Source: a virus. From it: a stretch of 64,000 nt of DNA. The notes under the pieces are model-generated. The model was not told the DNA's origin. It saw nothing but the letters and a program-made list of their open reading frames with translations, and made no database searches. A program made the translations under genes and the position numbers. Positions 8,641 to 18,264 of this stretch are shown piece after piece; the first letter of the stretch is position 1; every line of letters begins with the position of its first letter. The stretch covers positions 1 to 64,000 of IMG/VR virus record IMGVR_UViG_3300047510_001159. One strand, 5' to 3'.

Positions 8641-11024
8641 TGTACGGAACTGAATCATCCATCGCAGCTGGAGAAGGGCAGAGCATAGGCAAACTCATCT
8701 TTCAGGAGATGAAAAAGTCTAGACAAGAATCACGTAAACAAGATGAGAAAAAAGAAAAGCAAGATATAGAATCACAATTAAAAAAAGCATTTGATAACTT
8801 TTCATTCTCCTTTAAGGAGATTAGAAAATCTATAACAATACAGAATAAAATTGTTTCTGAAAGGTTAGAGGTAGAAAAGGATATAGTTAAAGAGGTTCAA
8901 ATATTATCTGGATTACTAACCCAAAGAAATGTTCTGCAGCAATCTTTTAATCAGATACAATCAGGTTCTTTGCTAGAGAAAAAGTCTACTCCAACACCTC
9001 AAGTAACTGAAGTTGCTACTGAACCAACATCAACTGAAGAACCAAACAAACCACAGGGAAAGAAGGCAAATTTATTAAAGAAAGCTGGTGGTAAACTTTT
9101 TAAGGCGGTTGCTAGTAGGGGAAAGGGTGCTGCTCAGACAAAATTAGCAGAGGGTGGTGTTGTACCTGGAAAAACAGAACCAAGTTATAAATCGCTACCA
9201 TTTCATGAAGTTATGTCGATGCCATTACGTGCATCTTCTCTTGCTGCGATTGGAATTTTATCCGATCTTATAAAATCTGCTGGAGCAGTATCAGCATTTG
9301 CCGAACCAATGATAAAGGACACGATATATCCTTATGCTAGTTCTTTTGGAGTAACAAATGATGATCTTGATAGATTGTTGGGATCTCCACTCGATGTTTC
9401 CAAAGATAAAAAAGATGCTTTACTTGTTGAGTTTTCTAAAACTTGGGGGATGTTTTTAAATGATGAAAAATTTCTTAGTATGTTTATTGATCCAGAAATA
9501 TTGAGACAAACTGAAGATGATGATCCGTATACTGGTGAGTGGCAACCAATACTAGACCTTATTAAAAAAGTTGAAGCAGTAACTCACAAATATAATGCGG
9601 TTAACTATGGTAGTGGACCAGGATTTATTGATGGATTGACTGAGATGACAATACGAGAAGCAGATGCAGCTGCTCAACTATATCATCAAAAGTATCCAGA
9701 TTCTTCTGGTGCTCTGGGGCAATATCAATTCATGTCTCCTATTGCCCAAGCAAAAGATGCTGGGTTGAATCCAGATACAGACAAGTTTAGTCCTGCCAAT
9801 CAAGATAAGATGGCAGTATGGATCATTGAAAATAAAAGACAAGGTAATGATTGGAAAAAAAGAAAGATAAATGACGATGTGTTCATGAAGAATCTTGCCG
9901 CAGAGTGGAGAGGACTCCCTGCAAATTCTGCTGGACAAACATATCAAGATTCTGGTGCATATAGAAATAAAGCACATGCGACATGGGAAGAGTTTCAGGG
10001 TGCAGTGCAAAAAGTCAAACAGAAATCTTTTGCGCGAGGTGGTAAAGAAGGAAACAATACAAATCCATTATCTCCATATTTAATTTCTGGACCAGAATCT
10101 GGTTTCGATACTACTATTCAAGGAATACCAGTTACTTTGCACGGAGAAGAAATTATTGTTCCATCAGCAAATGGATTCCAAGTTTTCCCTGTTCGAAATA
10201 GACAATATGATTTTTCGGAAGATCCATTTGGTGTTATTCAAAGGTGGAAAGAAATTGCACATGGATCTAGCACAACAACAACTTCATTTGCTTCTGGTGG
10301 AGTTTCGGAAGGAGTTAAAGCAATCAAACATGATGAAGCACTATCTTCACTTTCTAGGGGAAAGAACGATTACATTGTTAATCGTGGACCTAGTGTTATT
10401 TCTTCAGTGCCATGGTCAAAAATATCTGCATCGACTCCCGTACATGCTTATGAAACTGGAGTTTCTGGTGACAGAACTACCATTGGATGGGGCATGACAT
10501 ATTATGATTCTATCACTGCTGGCACAAAAGCAGTTAAACCAGGAGATGTTGTAACAAAAGCAAAAGCAGATTCTTTATTGACGGGATTAGTGAATAACTA
10601 CGTGACTACATTGAAGGGGGAAAAATGGTACAAAAAATATTGGAATAAAATGTCTGCCAAACAACAAGGTGGACTACTTGCATATGGTTACAATCAACCA
10701 GCCCATTTATTAGGAACTGGTGCTCCTAAAATGTATGCTGCATTAAATAGAGGTGATATGAATGCCGTTGCGGCTAATGTAGACAGAGGATTGCCAGAAA
10801 GAGAAAAGAATGAAAAACAATTAATACTTTCTGGATCAAAAAATTTGAATAAAGTTCCAGCATCAACTTCCACAAATCCAAAAGTAGTTGTGAATAACTT
10901 TGGTCAGAAATCTCAGGCACAACCAGTTATTCAGACTATACAATCAGTGACTTCTTCCATTGTTAGGGTCTTTTATGATCCATTAAAACATAGGAATGAG
11001 AAACGTTTACGAAATACCAAATAA
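8640..11024 (+). CDS. Large tail protein with two muramidase-like domains
   Basis: A 794-residue protein starting MYGTESSIAAGEGQSIGKL, paralogous at its N terminus to the protein at 11051. A polar coiled region is followed by LAEGG and helical hydrophobic segments. Around residues 340-450 the pattern ADAAAQLYHQKYPDSSGALG, then QYQFMS is typical of phage tail muramidase/transglycosylase domains. At about 600-740 a GH24 (T4 lysozyme-like) domain is seen: AYETGVSGDRTTIGWGMTY, then TKAKADSLL and LLAYGYNQP. A structural protein that also cuts cell wall is inferred. The start codon overlaps the previous stop by one base. Confidence 0.7.
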   Translation: MYGTESSIAAGEGQSIGKLIFQEMKKSRQESRKQDEKKEKQDIESQLKKAFDNFSFSFKEIRKSITIQNKIVSERLEVEKDIVKEVQILSGLLTQRNVLQQSFNQIQSGSLLEKKSTPTPQVTEVATEPTSTEEPNKPQGKKANLLKKAGGKLFKAVASRGKGAAQTKLAEGGVVPGKTEPSYKSLPFHEVMSMPLRASSLAAIGILSDLIKSAGAVSAFAEPMIKDTIYPYASSFGVTNDDLDRLLGSPLDVSKDKKDALLVEFSKTWGMFLNDEKFLSMFIDPEILRQTEDDDPYTGEWQPILDLIKKVEAVTHKYNAVNYGSGPGFIDGLTEMTIREADAAAQLYHQKYPDSSGALGQYQFMSPIAQAKDAGLNPDTDKFSPANQDKMAVWIIENKRQGNDWKKRKINDDVFMKNLAAEWRGLPANSAGQTYQDSGAYRNKAHATWEEFQGAVQKVKQKSFARGGKEGNNTNPLSPYLISGPESGFDTTIQGIPVTLHGEEIIVPSANGFQVFPVRNRQYDFSEDPFGVIQRWKEIAHGSSTTTTSFASGGVSEGVKAIKHDEALSSLSRGKNDYIVNRGPSVISSVPWSKISASTPVHAYETGVSGDRTTIGWGMTYYDSITAGTKAVKPGDVVTKAKADSLLTGLVNNYVTTLKGEKWYKKYWNKMSAKQQGGLLAYGYNQPAHLLGTGAPKMYAALNRGDMNAVAANVDRGLPEREKNEKQLILSGSKNLNKVPASTSTNPKVVVNNFGQKSQAQPVIQTIQSVTSSIVRVFYDPLKHRNEKRLRNTK

Positions 11025-11027
11025 ATA
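11020..11027 (+). promoter_or_regulatory. Possible late promoter (AATAAATA)
   Basis: A one-mismatch late -10 element spans the stop codon of the muramidase protein, 24 bases before the next ATG. It could reinforce expression of the downstream hub genes. Confidence 0.4.
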
Positions 11028-11050
11028 TTTCTAAAAGGTAAATACTATCA

Positions 11051-13774
11051 ATGTACGGTACTGAGGCAGCACAATCAGCAGGAGAGGGTCAAAGCCTTGG
11101 TGGAATTATATACGATAAAATAGTTCAGTCTCGTTCAGATGCTAAGAAAGAGCAAAAGAGACAAGAAGGCGTAGAAAAGAAAGGCGGCGAAGTAAAAGAC
11201 AGAGATAAAAAAAATCTTTTTGCAAAAGCACTATTCCACAACTTAGGTGGTAGTACCTTTTCTGGTAAGAAAAATTTTGGAGATAATTTTACACACAAAC
11301 TTCCGACCAAGGATCCTAAGGAAAAAAAATCTAGTAAACCAAGGGGTGAAAGCAAGGCATCTGGATTAGAAAAAATTCTGAAGGTTGGTTTTGGATCATT
11401 ACTTACTGATAGTTCGGCAATACAGGGTGGTCTATCTAAATTAGCATTCTTTTTAAATTCTCAGAACCAAGCTCAAAACGCTACATCTTCGGGTGTTCAA
11501 TCTATTGCTGCAGCATTAAATGCTCAAACGCAATTACAAGTAGATCAGATAGAATCATTTGAATATCAGGCTCAAGAAAATCTATTAGATCAAAGCAAAA
11601 CTTTATACGGAGGTGAATCCTCTAAGGTATCAGGTGAGGGTGATATTTTAGGATCAATAAAAGGTTTATGGAATGCAGCACAGACTGCATGGAACTTCCT
11701 GAGTGGCGGCGGTGCCCTTGCTAGGATAGGTTCTATGCTTGGTATCGGCGGCGGCGCTGCTACTCCCGCTGCTGCCGCTGCAACGGGGTCTACGGGCGCC
11801 GCTGGCGCTGCTGGAGGCGTCGGAGCTGGAACTATAGCGGCGAGTGCTGCTGCCGTCACTGGGGTTGGTCTGGGTGCCAGCTATGCTGGTCAAGCTATGC
11901 GTAACTGGGGAGATACGTGGAGAGATTTAGATAGTAAAGAGAAAAAAGATGTATTAAAAAATCCTCTGTTGAGCACGGTGTTAATGATTCCTCCATTGAC
12001 TCCTATAGGCATAGCAGCACAGACTGGATTGATACCAGATCAGTTATTAGAAGCGACTGAAGATCCTATTGCAAGAGTTCTTGATTTACAATCTGGATTA
12101 GGAGAAACTATAGGTGCTCCATTCCGAGCAGTTTTAGAATTTGTGTTGAGTGGTGGTGATATTAATAAATCAAATGAGATCATGGCATCTGCTGATGCAA
12201 ACATTCGTGAAAACTTTAGACAAGTTATAGAAGGTGGTGGTGGTACTAAAGGATCGTGGGGTACTCTAGGTCTTTATGGTAAAGAAGGTAAACTCGCTGA
12301 AGGCGGGGCGATGATTGGTGAGGCAGGTAAAGAAGCTGTTGTTGATTTAAATTCTTCAGATGCCAAAGGCAATAATTTAGCATCAGATGCTTCAATGAAA
12401 GCAGTTGGTGGATCAATGCTTGCTATGACAGATACTTTTATAAAAGCATTGGGTCCACTGGGTTCACCTGTATCACAAGCACTTGGTCCTGATATTCAAA
12501 ATCTTGCAAGAGATTTTGGAATGTCTAATGTGCTTCCCAATCTTAATATTGGGGGTGGAAAATTTCCAGCGTCTAAAGACAATCAGAAAGATAGAAAAAA
12601 CTTTTTACAAGATTTAATATCTGGTTCATTGAAATCTTTGGGAGCAAAAACAAAGGAAAAACCAGTCGCACCTAAAACTACACCACAGACAACCCAAGAG
12701 CAAAAGACGCAATCTAATCCAACTAATCCAGATACAGGGTCAGTTTCACAGAGACAACAAAATGCTGCTCAACCCGATGGTAAAAATAAACCAATGGATG
12801 GTAAGTATGAAGACGTTACTAGCGGAGCAGACCATGGAAGAACATCAGCAGAAAAACCAAATCTTACGGCGACTAATGTTAAACAAGGAGTTTTTCCTTT
12901 TGTTCATAAGGGAGATAACCAAAACTACAAAGTGCTATTAAATTATACTAATGGTGACTATGAAGTATTTAAAACAGGTGCTGGATTTTTGGGAATTGAT
13001 CAACCTGTTGATTTATCTAATCCAAAACCAGGAGGTCTCAACGAGGCTTTATTACGAAGATCACACAAAATAGTTGTTGAAGCGTATGAAAAACATGCTC
13101 CTGGTAGAGGAGCACAAGTTAAATATCTTTCTCCAGAACAATCCAAGGATGCAAAAAAAGCACGCGCAGCAAGTGGTAAAGAACAAGGAGGAACTATTAA
13201 ATCATATGAACAGGGTGGTAAACAAGTTCAAAGACCTTGGTGGGATTTCTTCGGTAATATTGTAGACACTCACAGAAATACCAAGTCAACTGATTATGCT
13301 GATAAAAATAGTCCTCTTTCTAGAATTGCAAAACAAAGAGAGATGATGAAAGAACTTGGTTACGCTAAAGGTGGTTCTCATAAATTGTATGGTGTTGAGC
13401 AAACAAATACAAATGGTATCGATGCATTTACAGATTTAATGCAGGGTATTATATTCACTTCTCTTAAAGATATATTGGGGGAAGTAAATAATACTTCAAT
13501 TAATTCTTTATCTCCTGCTGTTGATACAGCAAATAAAGAGATGCCTAAACCCAAATTACCTAAGGCAGCGCCAGCAGTATCAGCACCATCAGCAACATCA
13601 GAAACTAGTGATGTATCTGATGGCATGTTTGTATTCAATATGATAAGTGCTGGTGGTGGAGCAGCATCTCCTATAAATGTTTCTAATGAATCAGATGATA
13701 TGAATTATTTTGGCAGTTCAACCTCTGATGGTTTGGCGGCATATCTTTGCTTATCTACATCGGGGGTGGGATAA
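11051..13774 (+). CDS. Large tail/hub structural protein, tape-measure-like
   Basis: A 907-residue protein whose start MYGTEAAQSAGEGQSLGGII mirrors that of the preceding muramidase protein. It has an Ala/Gly-rich central hydrophobic region (about 225-280), LAEGGAMIGEAGKEAVVDLN (about residues 416-435), the kind of LxxGG...GE...E motif seen in tape-measure and hub proteins, and YAKGG near the C terminus. T4 gp29 occupies this hub role, but I cannot show homology. The 11700-11870 segment is markedly GC-rich in an AT-rich gene. It overlaps the next gene by one base. Confidence 0.6.
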   Translation: MYGTEAAQSAGEGQSLGGIIYDKIVQSRSDAKKEQKRQEGVEKKGGEVKDRDKKNLFAKALFHNLGGSTFSGKKNFGDNFTHKLPTKDPKEKKSSKPRGESKASGLEKILKVGFGSLLTDSSAIQGGLSKLAFFLNSQNQAQNATSSGVQSIAAALNAQTQLQVDQIESFEYQAQENLLDQSKTLYGGESSKVSGEGDILGSIKGLWNAAQTAWNFLSGGGALARIGSMLGIGGGAATPAAAAATGSTGAAGAAGGVGAGTIAASAAAVTGVGLGASYAGQAMRNWGDTWRDLDSKEKKDVLKNPLLSTVLMIPPLTPIGIAAQTGLIPDQLLEATEDPIARVLDLQSGLGETIGAPFRAVLEFVLSGGDINKSNEIMASADANIRENFRQVIEGGGGTKGSWGTLGLYGKEGKLAEGGAMIGEAGKEAVVDLNSSDAKGNNLASDASMKAVGGSMLAMTDTFIKALGPLGSPVSQALGPDIQNLARDFGMSNVLPNLNIGGGKFPASKDNQKDRKNFLQDLISGSLKSLGAKTKEKPVAPKTTPQTTQEQKTQSNPTNPDTGSVSQRQQNAAQPDGKNKPMDGKYEDVTSGADHGRTSAEKPNLTATNVKQGVFPFVHKGDNQNYKVLLNYTNGDYEVFKTGAGFLGIDQPVDLSNPKPGGLNEALLRRSHKIVVEAYEKHAPGRGAQVKYLSPEQSKDAKKARAASGKEQGGTIKSYEQGGKQVQRPWWDFFGNIVDTHRNTKSTDYADKNSPLSRIAKQREMMKELGYAKGGSHKLYGVEQTNTNGIDAFTDLMQGIIFTSLKDILGEVNNTSINSLSPAVDTANKEMPKPKLPKAAPAVSAPSATSETSDVSDGMFVFNMISAGGGAASPINVSNESDDMNYFGSSTSDGLAAYLCLSTSGVG

Positions 13775-15150
13775 TGTTAGATTTAAATTTTCAGGCTATT
13801 GAGATTAGTTTAACTGATACAAAGGGAGTAAAGCATATGCTTTCTGGAACTAGTCCAGAAGCACAAGTATCTTCATTTAAAATATATGAAAGCGTTGAGT
13901 CAACTACATTAATGGCAGAAATGATAGTGATTGACACAGCAATCAATCTAATCAGTTCTGTTCCTTTAGTAGGTTCAGAACAAGTTACTATAAAAATAAA
14001 GACGCCTAATATTTCTGACAAAATATATGAATATAATTTTATCATCTACGGAATTAGAGCACGAGCTTCCTCAAAAAACTATCAACAATATACATTAGAT
14101 CTTTTTTCTGAAGAGGCATTAACAAATGAAACAGTTAGAGTTGGTAAAACTTTTGCTGGTAGTGGAGACGTTATTGCTAAGCGAGTTCTGAGTGAATACT
14201 TACAGACAAAGAAAGATACATCCACAAACTTTGAAGCTTGTAAGTTTCCAATGAAACTTATTCCTTCTTTGAAGAGACCCTTTGAAGTTATAACACAAAT
14301 TCTACCAGAGTGTATATCTGCTACAACTAATCCTCAACAACAACCTCTCTCTTCAAACACACCGAAATCTTCTAAACCAAAAGAAGGAAAGACAGACACA
14401 GGATATGATTCTACCATCACTGGTAGTGCTGGTTACTATTTTTTCGAAACGTATGATGGATATGTTTTCAAATCAATCGATTCGTTGATATCAGCACCAG
14501 TTAAGCACAAAACATATGCTCAAGCCCTTGCACAGGACGAGCAATCAAATGCAAAATCTAATGCATTTAAAATTCTGAACTATTCATTTGGTTCTGAAAT
14601 TAATATTTTGAAGAAGATGCGTCACGGAGTTTATTCATCTTTGTTACAAACTTTCAATCCATCAACACTAGAATACACAGAGAAATTATTTGTGCTTGAT
14701 CAAGATTATTCTAATCAAAAACACTTAGGAAAGGAAGAAAAGATTCCAGACAACATCAAGTCATTGGCACAATCTCCATCTAGAATCTTGGTGCAAATGA
14801 TTGATCAGGAAACATATTATAATGGAGCAGATAATGGTACAACTAATAGTCAGTTCAAAGATTATAGGGCATACACATTAGCGCAATCAATATCTAGAAA
14901 TGCAATATTAGAAAATCAAGTTCTAAATATCAATATACCATGTAATTTAGATTTGCGAGCTGGAGATAAAATTGATATTCTATTAAGAAATCAAGTAGTA
15001 ACTTCACTTACCGCATCTAAAGGTGCATATGATGAACAATTTAGTGGAACTTATTTGATTAAATCCATCTCATACGAATTTTATAGTGACAGAGGTGGCG
15101 TTGCAGTATCTAACGTACAAATTATAAGAGATAATTTCGGGAGTAAATAA
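13774..15150 (+). CDS. Baseplate hub protein, gp27-like
   Basis: A 458-residue protein (start ATG 13774 after GGGGTGGG; a longer reading from 13747 lies inside the previous gene). It has an N-terminal strand-rich domain (FKIYESVESTTLMAEMIVID), a proline/Ser-rich loop near residue 200, and a C-terminal LDLRAGDKIDILLRNQ (about residues 391-406) followed by YLIKSISYEF. That ending is typical of gp27/gpD-type hub domains. Position directly before the gp5-like protein supports a gp27 role as the hub ring holding the spike. Sequence similarity to T4 gp27 itself is weak. Confidence 0.6.
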   Translation: MLDLNFQAIEISLTDTKGVKHMLSGTSPEAQVSSFKIYESVESTTLMAEMIVIDTAINLISSVPLVGSEQVTIKIKTPNISDKIYEYNFIIYGIRARASSKNYQQYTLDLFSEEALTNETVRVGKTFAGSGDVIAKRVLSEYLQTKKDTSTNFEACKFPMKLIPSLKRPFEVITQILPECISATTNPQQQPLSSNTPKSSKPKEGKTDTGYDSTITGSAGYYFFETYDGYVFKSIDSLISAPVKHKTYAQALAQDEQSNAKSNAFKILNYSFGSEINILKKMRHGVYSSLLQTFNPSTLEYTEKLFVLDQDYSNQKHLGKEEKIPDNIKSLAQSPSRILVQMIDQETYYNGADNGTTNSQFKDYRAYTLAQSISRNAILENQVLNINIPCNLDLRAGDKIDILLRNQVVTSLTASKGAYDEQFSGTYLIKSISYEFYSDRGGVAVSNVQIIRDNFGSK

Positions 15151-15362
15151 TGGACAACATATATGATCATATTAACAAAGATAAGAAAATACTAGATGAT
15201 CCAATGACATCATCTCAGTCAAGAAGACATGTTGAAGAGGAATTAGATGCCTTGGAACAATATCTTGTTAATCATCCTAATGATGATCACGACCCAACCC
15301 CATTAGAATTATTTTGTGATACTAATCCAAATGCACATGAATGTAAAATTTTTGACGTATGA
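15150..15362 (+). CDS. CP12-like small protein
   Basis: A 70-residue acidic protein. Its end PLELFCDTNPNAHECKIFDV matches the C-terminal redox loop of CP12 (typically LEVYCDENPEAxECRIYDD), with both cysteines (C56 and C65) kept. The VEEEL at residues 29-33 recalls the CP12 core VEEL. The N-terminal cysteine pair of full-length CP12 is absent. In cyanobacteria CP12 ties up GAPDH and phosphoribulokinase to slow the Calvin cycle; cyanophages are known to carry cp12. Here it is embedded in the tail operon, overlapping gp27-like and gp5-like genes, so a virion or late role is also possible. Confidence 0.65.
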   Translation: MDNIYDHINKDKKILDDPMTSSQSRRHVEEELDALEQYLVNHPNDDHDPTPLELFCDTNPNAHECKIFDV

Positions 15363-18256
15363 TACCTGAATTAAATTTACCCATAAGTGTAGCTGGTAGA
15401 GATGGTTTTTATTGGTGGATTGGTCAGGTACAAAATTACACTGATCCCAAAGATAAGTCCATTGGCAACAGATACAAAGTAAGAATTATTGGTCAGCATG
15501 TAAAGAGTTGTAGCGCGATTGCTACGGCTGATTTGCCATGGGCAGTTGTGATGATGCCAGTAACGCATCCTATTCCTGCTGGAAATAATAATTTTACTTC
15601 TATAAAATTACAAGGTGGAGATTGGGTAATTGGATTCTTTATGGATGGTGCCAGAGGGCAGCAACCAGTGATCATGGGTCAAATACCCCAAACAACAAAG
15701 GCAAATGCCAACACGGGACCAACAACTAATACTGAAGATACTTGCATTCCGTATCAAAGAGTAGTCAATGTAAAAAATCCATATAGACAGATTCCAAATA
15801 ACGCTACTTCTACTGGTACACAACCATCTTCACCAGATACAACAAACACCGATAAAAATCCTACTAACTCTCCATTGAACGGCGCTGGGGCGAAGGAGAA
15901 TAGTAATAATAACATGGCGGGTAGATATGGTTGTGCTAACGTGTCCGCAAAACCATGTGAAACAGATAATGGAACTGTTCAATCTAGATTTGAGCAGATT
16001 CTCAGCGAAGCGATGCGAGATATACAACAAAGTGGTGGGAATTTAGGAGCAAATATATTAAGTCCTTATAGTGGAGTGTTGTTGGATTATGCTGCTACGG
16101 CACAAGGATATGTAGAAAGGTGCTTTGGTGTAGCAAAAGCATGGATAACATCATTGAAGGGAGACCTATTAAGTTGGGTAAAAAAGGGAGTCTCCCAGTT
16201 ACTACAAAGTATTATGGGAGTCAGTGTTGATCCGACTACTGGTAAAAAAACTAAAATCGGATTGTTTGGTCAGGTTATTAATTTTTTAAATGAACAACTT
16301 AGTTTAATTAATTGTACATTTGCTGATCTAGAACTGGCTCTATTAAATCTATTGACGGATTTGATTTATAATTTTATTCTCAACACAATAAATGCAACAA
16401 CCTGTGCTCTAGAATCTTTAATCAGTGAAGTGCTGTCCGAAATCGAAGCACTATTGACAGGTATTATTAATACTATACTGGGACCACTTCAAGCATTGTT
16501 GGATATTATAGCATCTCCTTTGAATTTACTTTCAAAAGCATTGCAGTACATATTCAATTTAATTGGTCTACAATGTGCTGGTCCAAAGAATTGTACTTCA
16601 CCAGAAACCACGCAATTTTGTAAGAACTCCAAGAAAAAACCAGGGCAAGATGATTTTGATACATTAGATAGATTAATATCTCAATTATCAGCTGATGATG
16701 GTGGGGTAGTATTGCAATCTGGTTGTCCAGGAACAACGTCACTGCCTTGCCCACCATTAACGACTGCAAATGTAACTGGTGGAGTGCCGAATCCAATTTC
16801 TTATACTGGATCATCACCAACAACACCAATACCAACGACCCCACCTTTCATGGGATCAATACTTGCTGGTATACAAACAGGATCACCTTCATCAAATACA
16901 ACAGAGAGTGGAGGAACTGCTACCTTTAATGTTAGATTAACATATGCACCAACCGCAAATGTTAATATTGATGTATCAGTAGCTGGTGCTTCAGAAGGTA
17001 CTGCATCACCTTCTTCTTTGATATTTACTCCATCAAATTGGTACACTGATCAAGTTATTACTGCTACTGGTGTGGATGATAGTGTAGCAGATGGCAATCA
17101 ATTGTATAGAGTTTTATTAGTTGCTTCTTCAACTGACACAAATTATCAATCAGTTAGTGCAGAAGTAGAATTAACAAATGAAGATGATGAAACTTCTTCT
17201 GCCATAACTATTCCAGTAAATGAAACTCTTCTTTCAGAATCTTCAATTAAATTAAAAGGATCTTCTAACAATGAGATTAATGTGCAATCTATTGACACAT
17301 ATAATTTTTCTGTGAATGGATATGTAAAATTTGAGGGAAATAATTTAATCACTTCTTATGAAATTGATTTAAATCCAACACCGATTAGCACTGCAATATC
17401 CTATACATTAACTTCCAACAAAACATCAGTTACTCCTGGTCAAAGCATAACATTTACTCTCACTGCATCAAATGGCATCGTGCCTAATGGTACGAAATTT
17501 AATTATACTATGTTCGGATTGATTTTACCTAGTGATTTTTCTGATGGAACTTTGACAGGTGACATGACGATGACTAATAATGTTGCTTCAAAAACTATTA
17601 CTATTTCCGATACCACTAGTGTTAGTAGTGTAGCAGATGTTTTATTCAGTGTCAACTATAGATCAGTGACATTCTCTATCGTTAATCCTTCTCCAACAAT
17701 TCCAACAACTCCAACAACAATTCCGACATTTAAAGCTCCTGTCTTGGGTACTCCAGAAGTAGATAACAATGGGCAAATTATAGATATTCCTATTTTAGAT
17801 CCTGGCGATCGTTATCTTTATCCACCAATTATTAATATCTATGGAGATGGCATAGGTGCATTTGCTAGCGCCGTTCTTGATGGTGATGGATTCATAAGAA
17901 AGGTGAAAGTTGAGAGGTCTGGAAGAGGATATACTCCATCTAGAAAAAATACTAATTGTTATATCGATGGATTTAATTTGATAAAACCAGGAATTGGATA
18001 CACTGAAGAACCTAAGATTTTTATTGATGGTGATTCGAATATCGTCAGAGCAAAAATTGATAACGGATTTGTTGTCGGTTTAGAAGTCATCGATAAAACA
18101 AAAATTTATAATAGTTTCCCCAAGGTTAGAGTGGTTGGTAATGGTGCTGGGGCAATTATTATGCCTACTTTCAATTGCACAGATACTCCTACATATAATA
18201 AGTATGTCAGTGAGGTTGCACCTTCTGGCGTTGATTCAGTTGTTGATTGTCCATAG
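15359..18256 (+). CDS. 5: Baseplate hub/spike protein, gp5-like with Ig-like repeats
   Basis: A 965-residue protein. Residues 1-115 form a gp5/VgrG-type OB-fold domain (FYWWIGQVQNYTDP, YKVRIIGQHV, LPWAVVMMPVTHP, GDWVIGFFMDG). I see no lysozyme domain like that of T4 gp5. A long hydrophobic helical region follows (about 230-410), then a Calx-beta/Ig-like segment around residues 520-610 (GGTATFNVRLTYAPTANVNI), a second beta domain, and near the end repeats of GxGYTxxP type (SGRGYTPSRK, GIGYTEEPKI). Ig-like and beta repeats are common on virion surfaces. Overlaps the CP12-like gene by 4 bases. Confidence 0.75.
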   Translation: MIPELNLPISVAGRDGFYWWIGQVQNYTDPKDKSIGNRYKVRIIGQHVKSCSAIATADLPWAVVMMPVTHPIPAGNNNFTSIKLQGGDWVIGFFMDGARGQQPVIMGQIPQTTKANANTGPTTNTEDTCIPYQRVVNVKNPYRQIPNNATSTGTQPSSPDTTNTDKNPTNSPLNGAGAKENSNNNMAGRYGCANVSAKPCETDNGTVQSRFEQILSEAMRDIQQSGGNLGANILSPYSGVLLDYAATAQGYVERCFGVAKAWITSLKGDLLSWVKKGVSQLLQSIMGVSVDPTTGKKTKIGLFGQVINFLNEQLSLINCTFADLELALLNLLTDLIYNFILNTINATTCALESLISEVLSEIEALLTGIINTILGPLQALLDIIASPLNLLSKALQYIFNLIGLQCAGPKNCTSPETTQFCKNSKKKPGQDDFDTLDRLISQLSADDGGVVLQSGCPGTTSLPCPPLTTANVTGGVPNPISYTGSSPTTPIPTTPPFMGSILAGIQTGSPSSNTTESGGTATFNVRLTYAPTANVNIDVSVAGASEGTASPSSLIFTPSNWYTDQVITATGVDDSVADGNQLYRVLLVASSTDTNYQSVSAEVELTNEDDETSSAITIPVNETLLSESSIKLKGSSNNEINVQSIDTYNFSVNGYVKFEGNNLITSYEIDLNPTPISTAISYTLTSNKTSVTPGQSITFTLTASNGIVPNGTKFNYTMFGLILPSDFSDGTLTGDMTMTNNVASKTITISDTTSVSSVADVLFSVNYRSVTFSIVNPSPTIPTTPTTIPTFKAPVLGTPEVDNNGQIIDIPILDPGDRYLYPPIINIYGDGIGAFASAVLDGDGFIRKVKVERSGRGYTPSRKNTNCYIDGFNLIKPGIGYTEEPKIFIDGDSNIVRAKIDNGFVVGLEVIDKTKIYNSFPKVRVVGNGAGAIIMPTFNCTDTPTYNKYVSEVAPSGVDSVVDCP

Positions 18257-18264
18257 GAATAAAA

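Noticed and set aside
15359-18256. A lysozyme domain expected in gp5
   Set aside because: I searched the region after the OB domain and saw helical and Ig-like segments only, without E...D...T lysozyme features.
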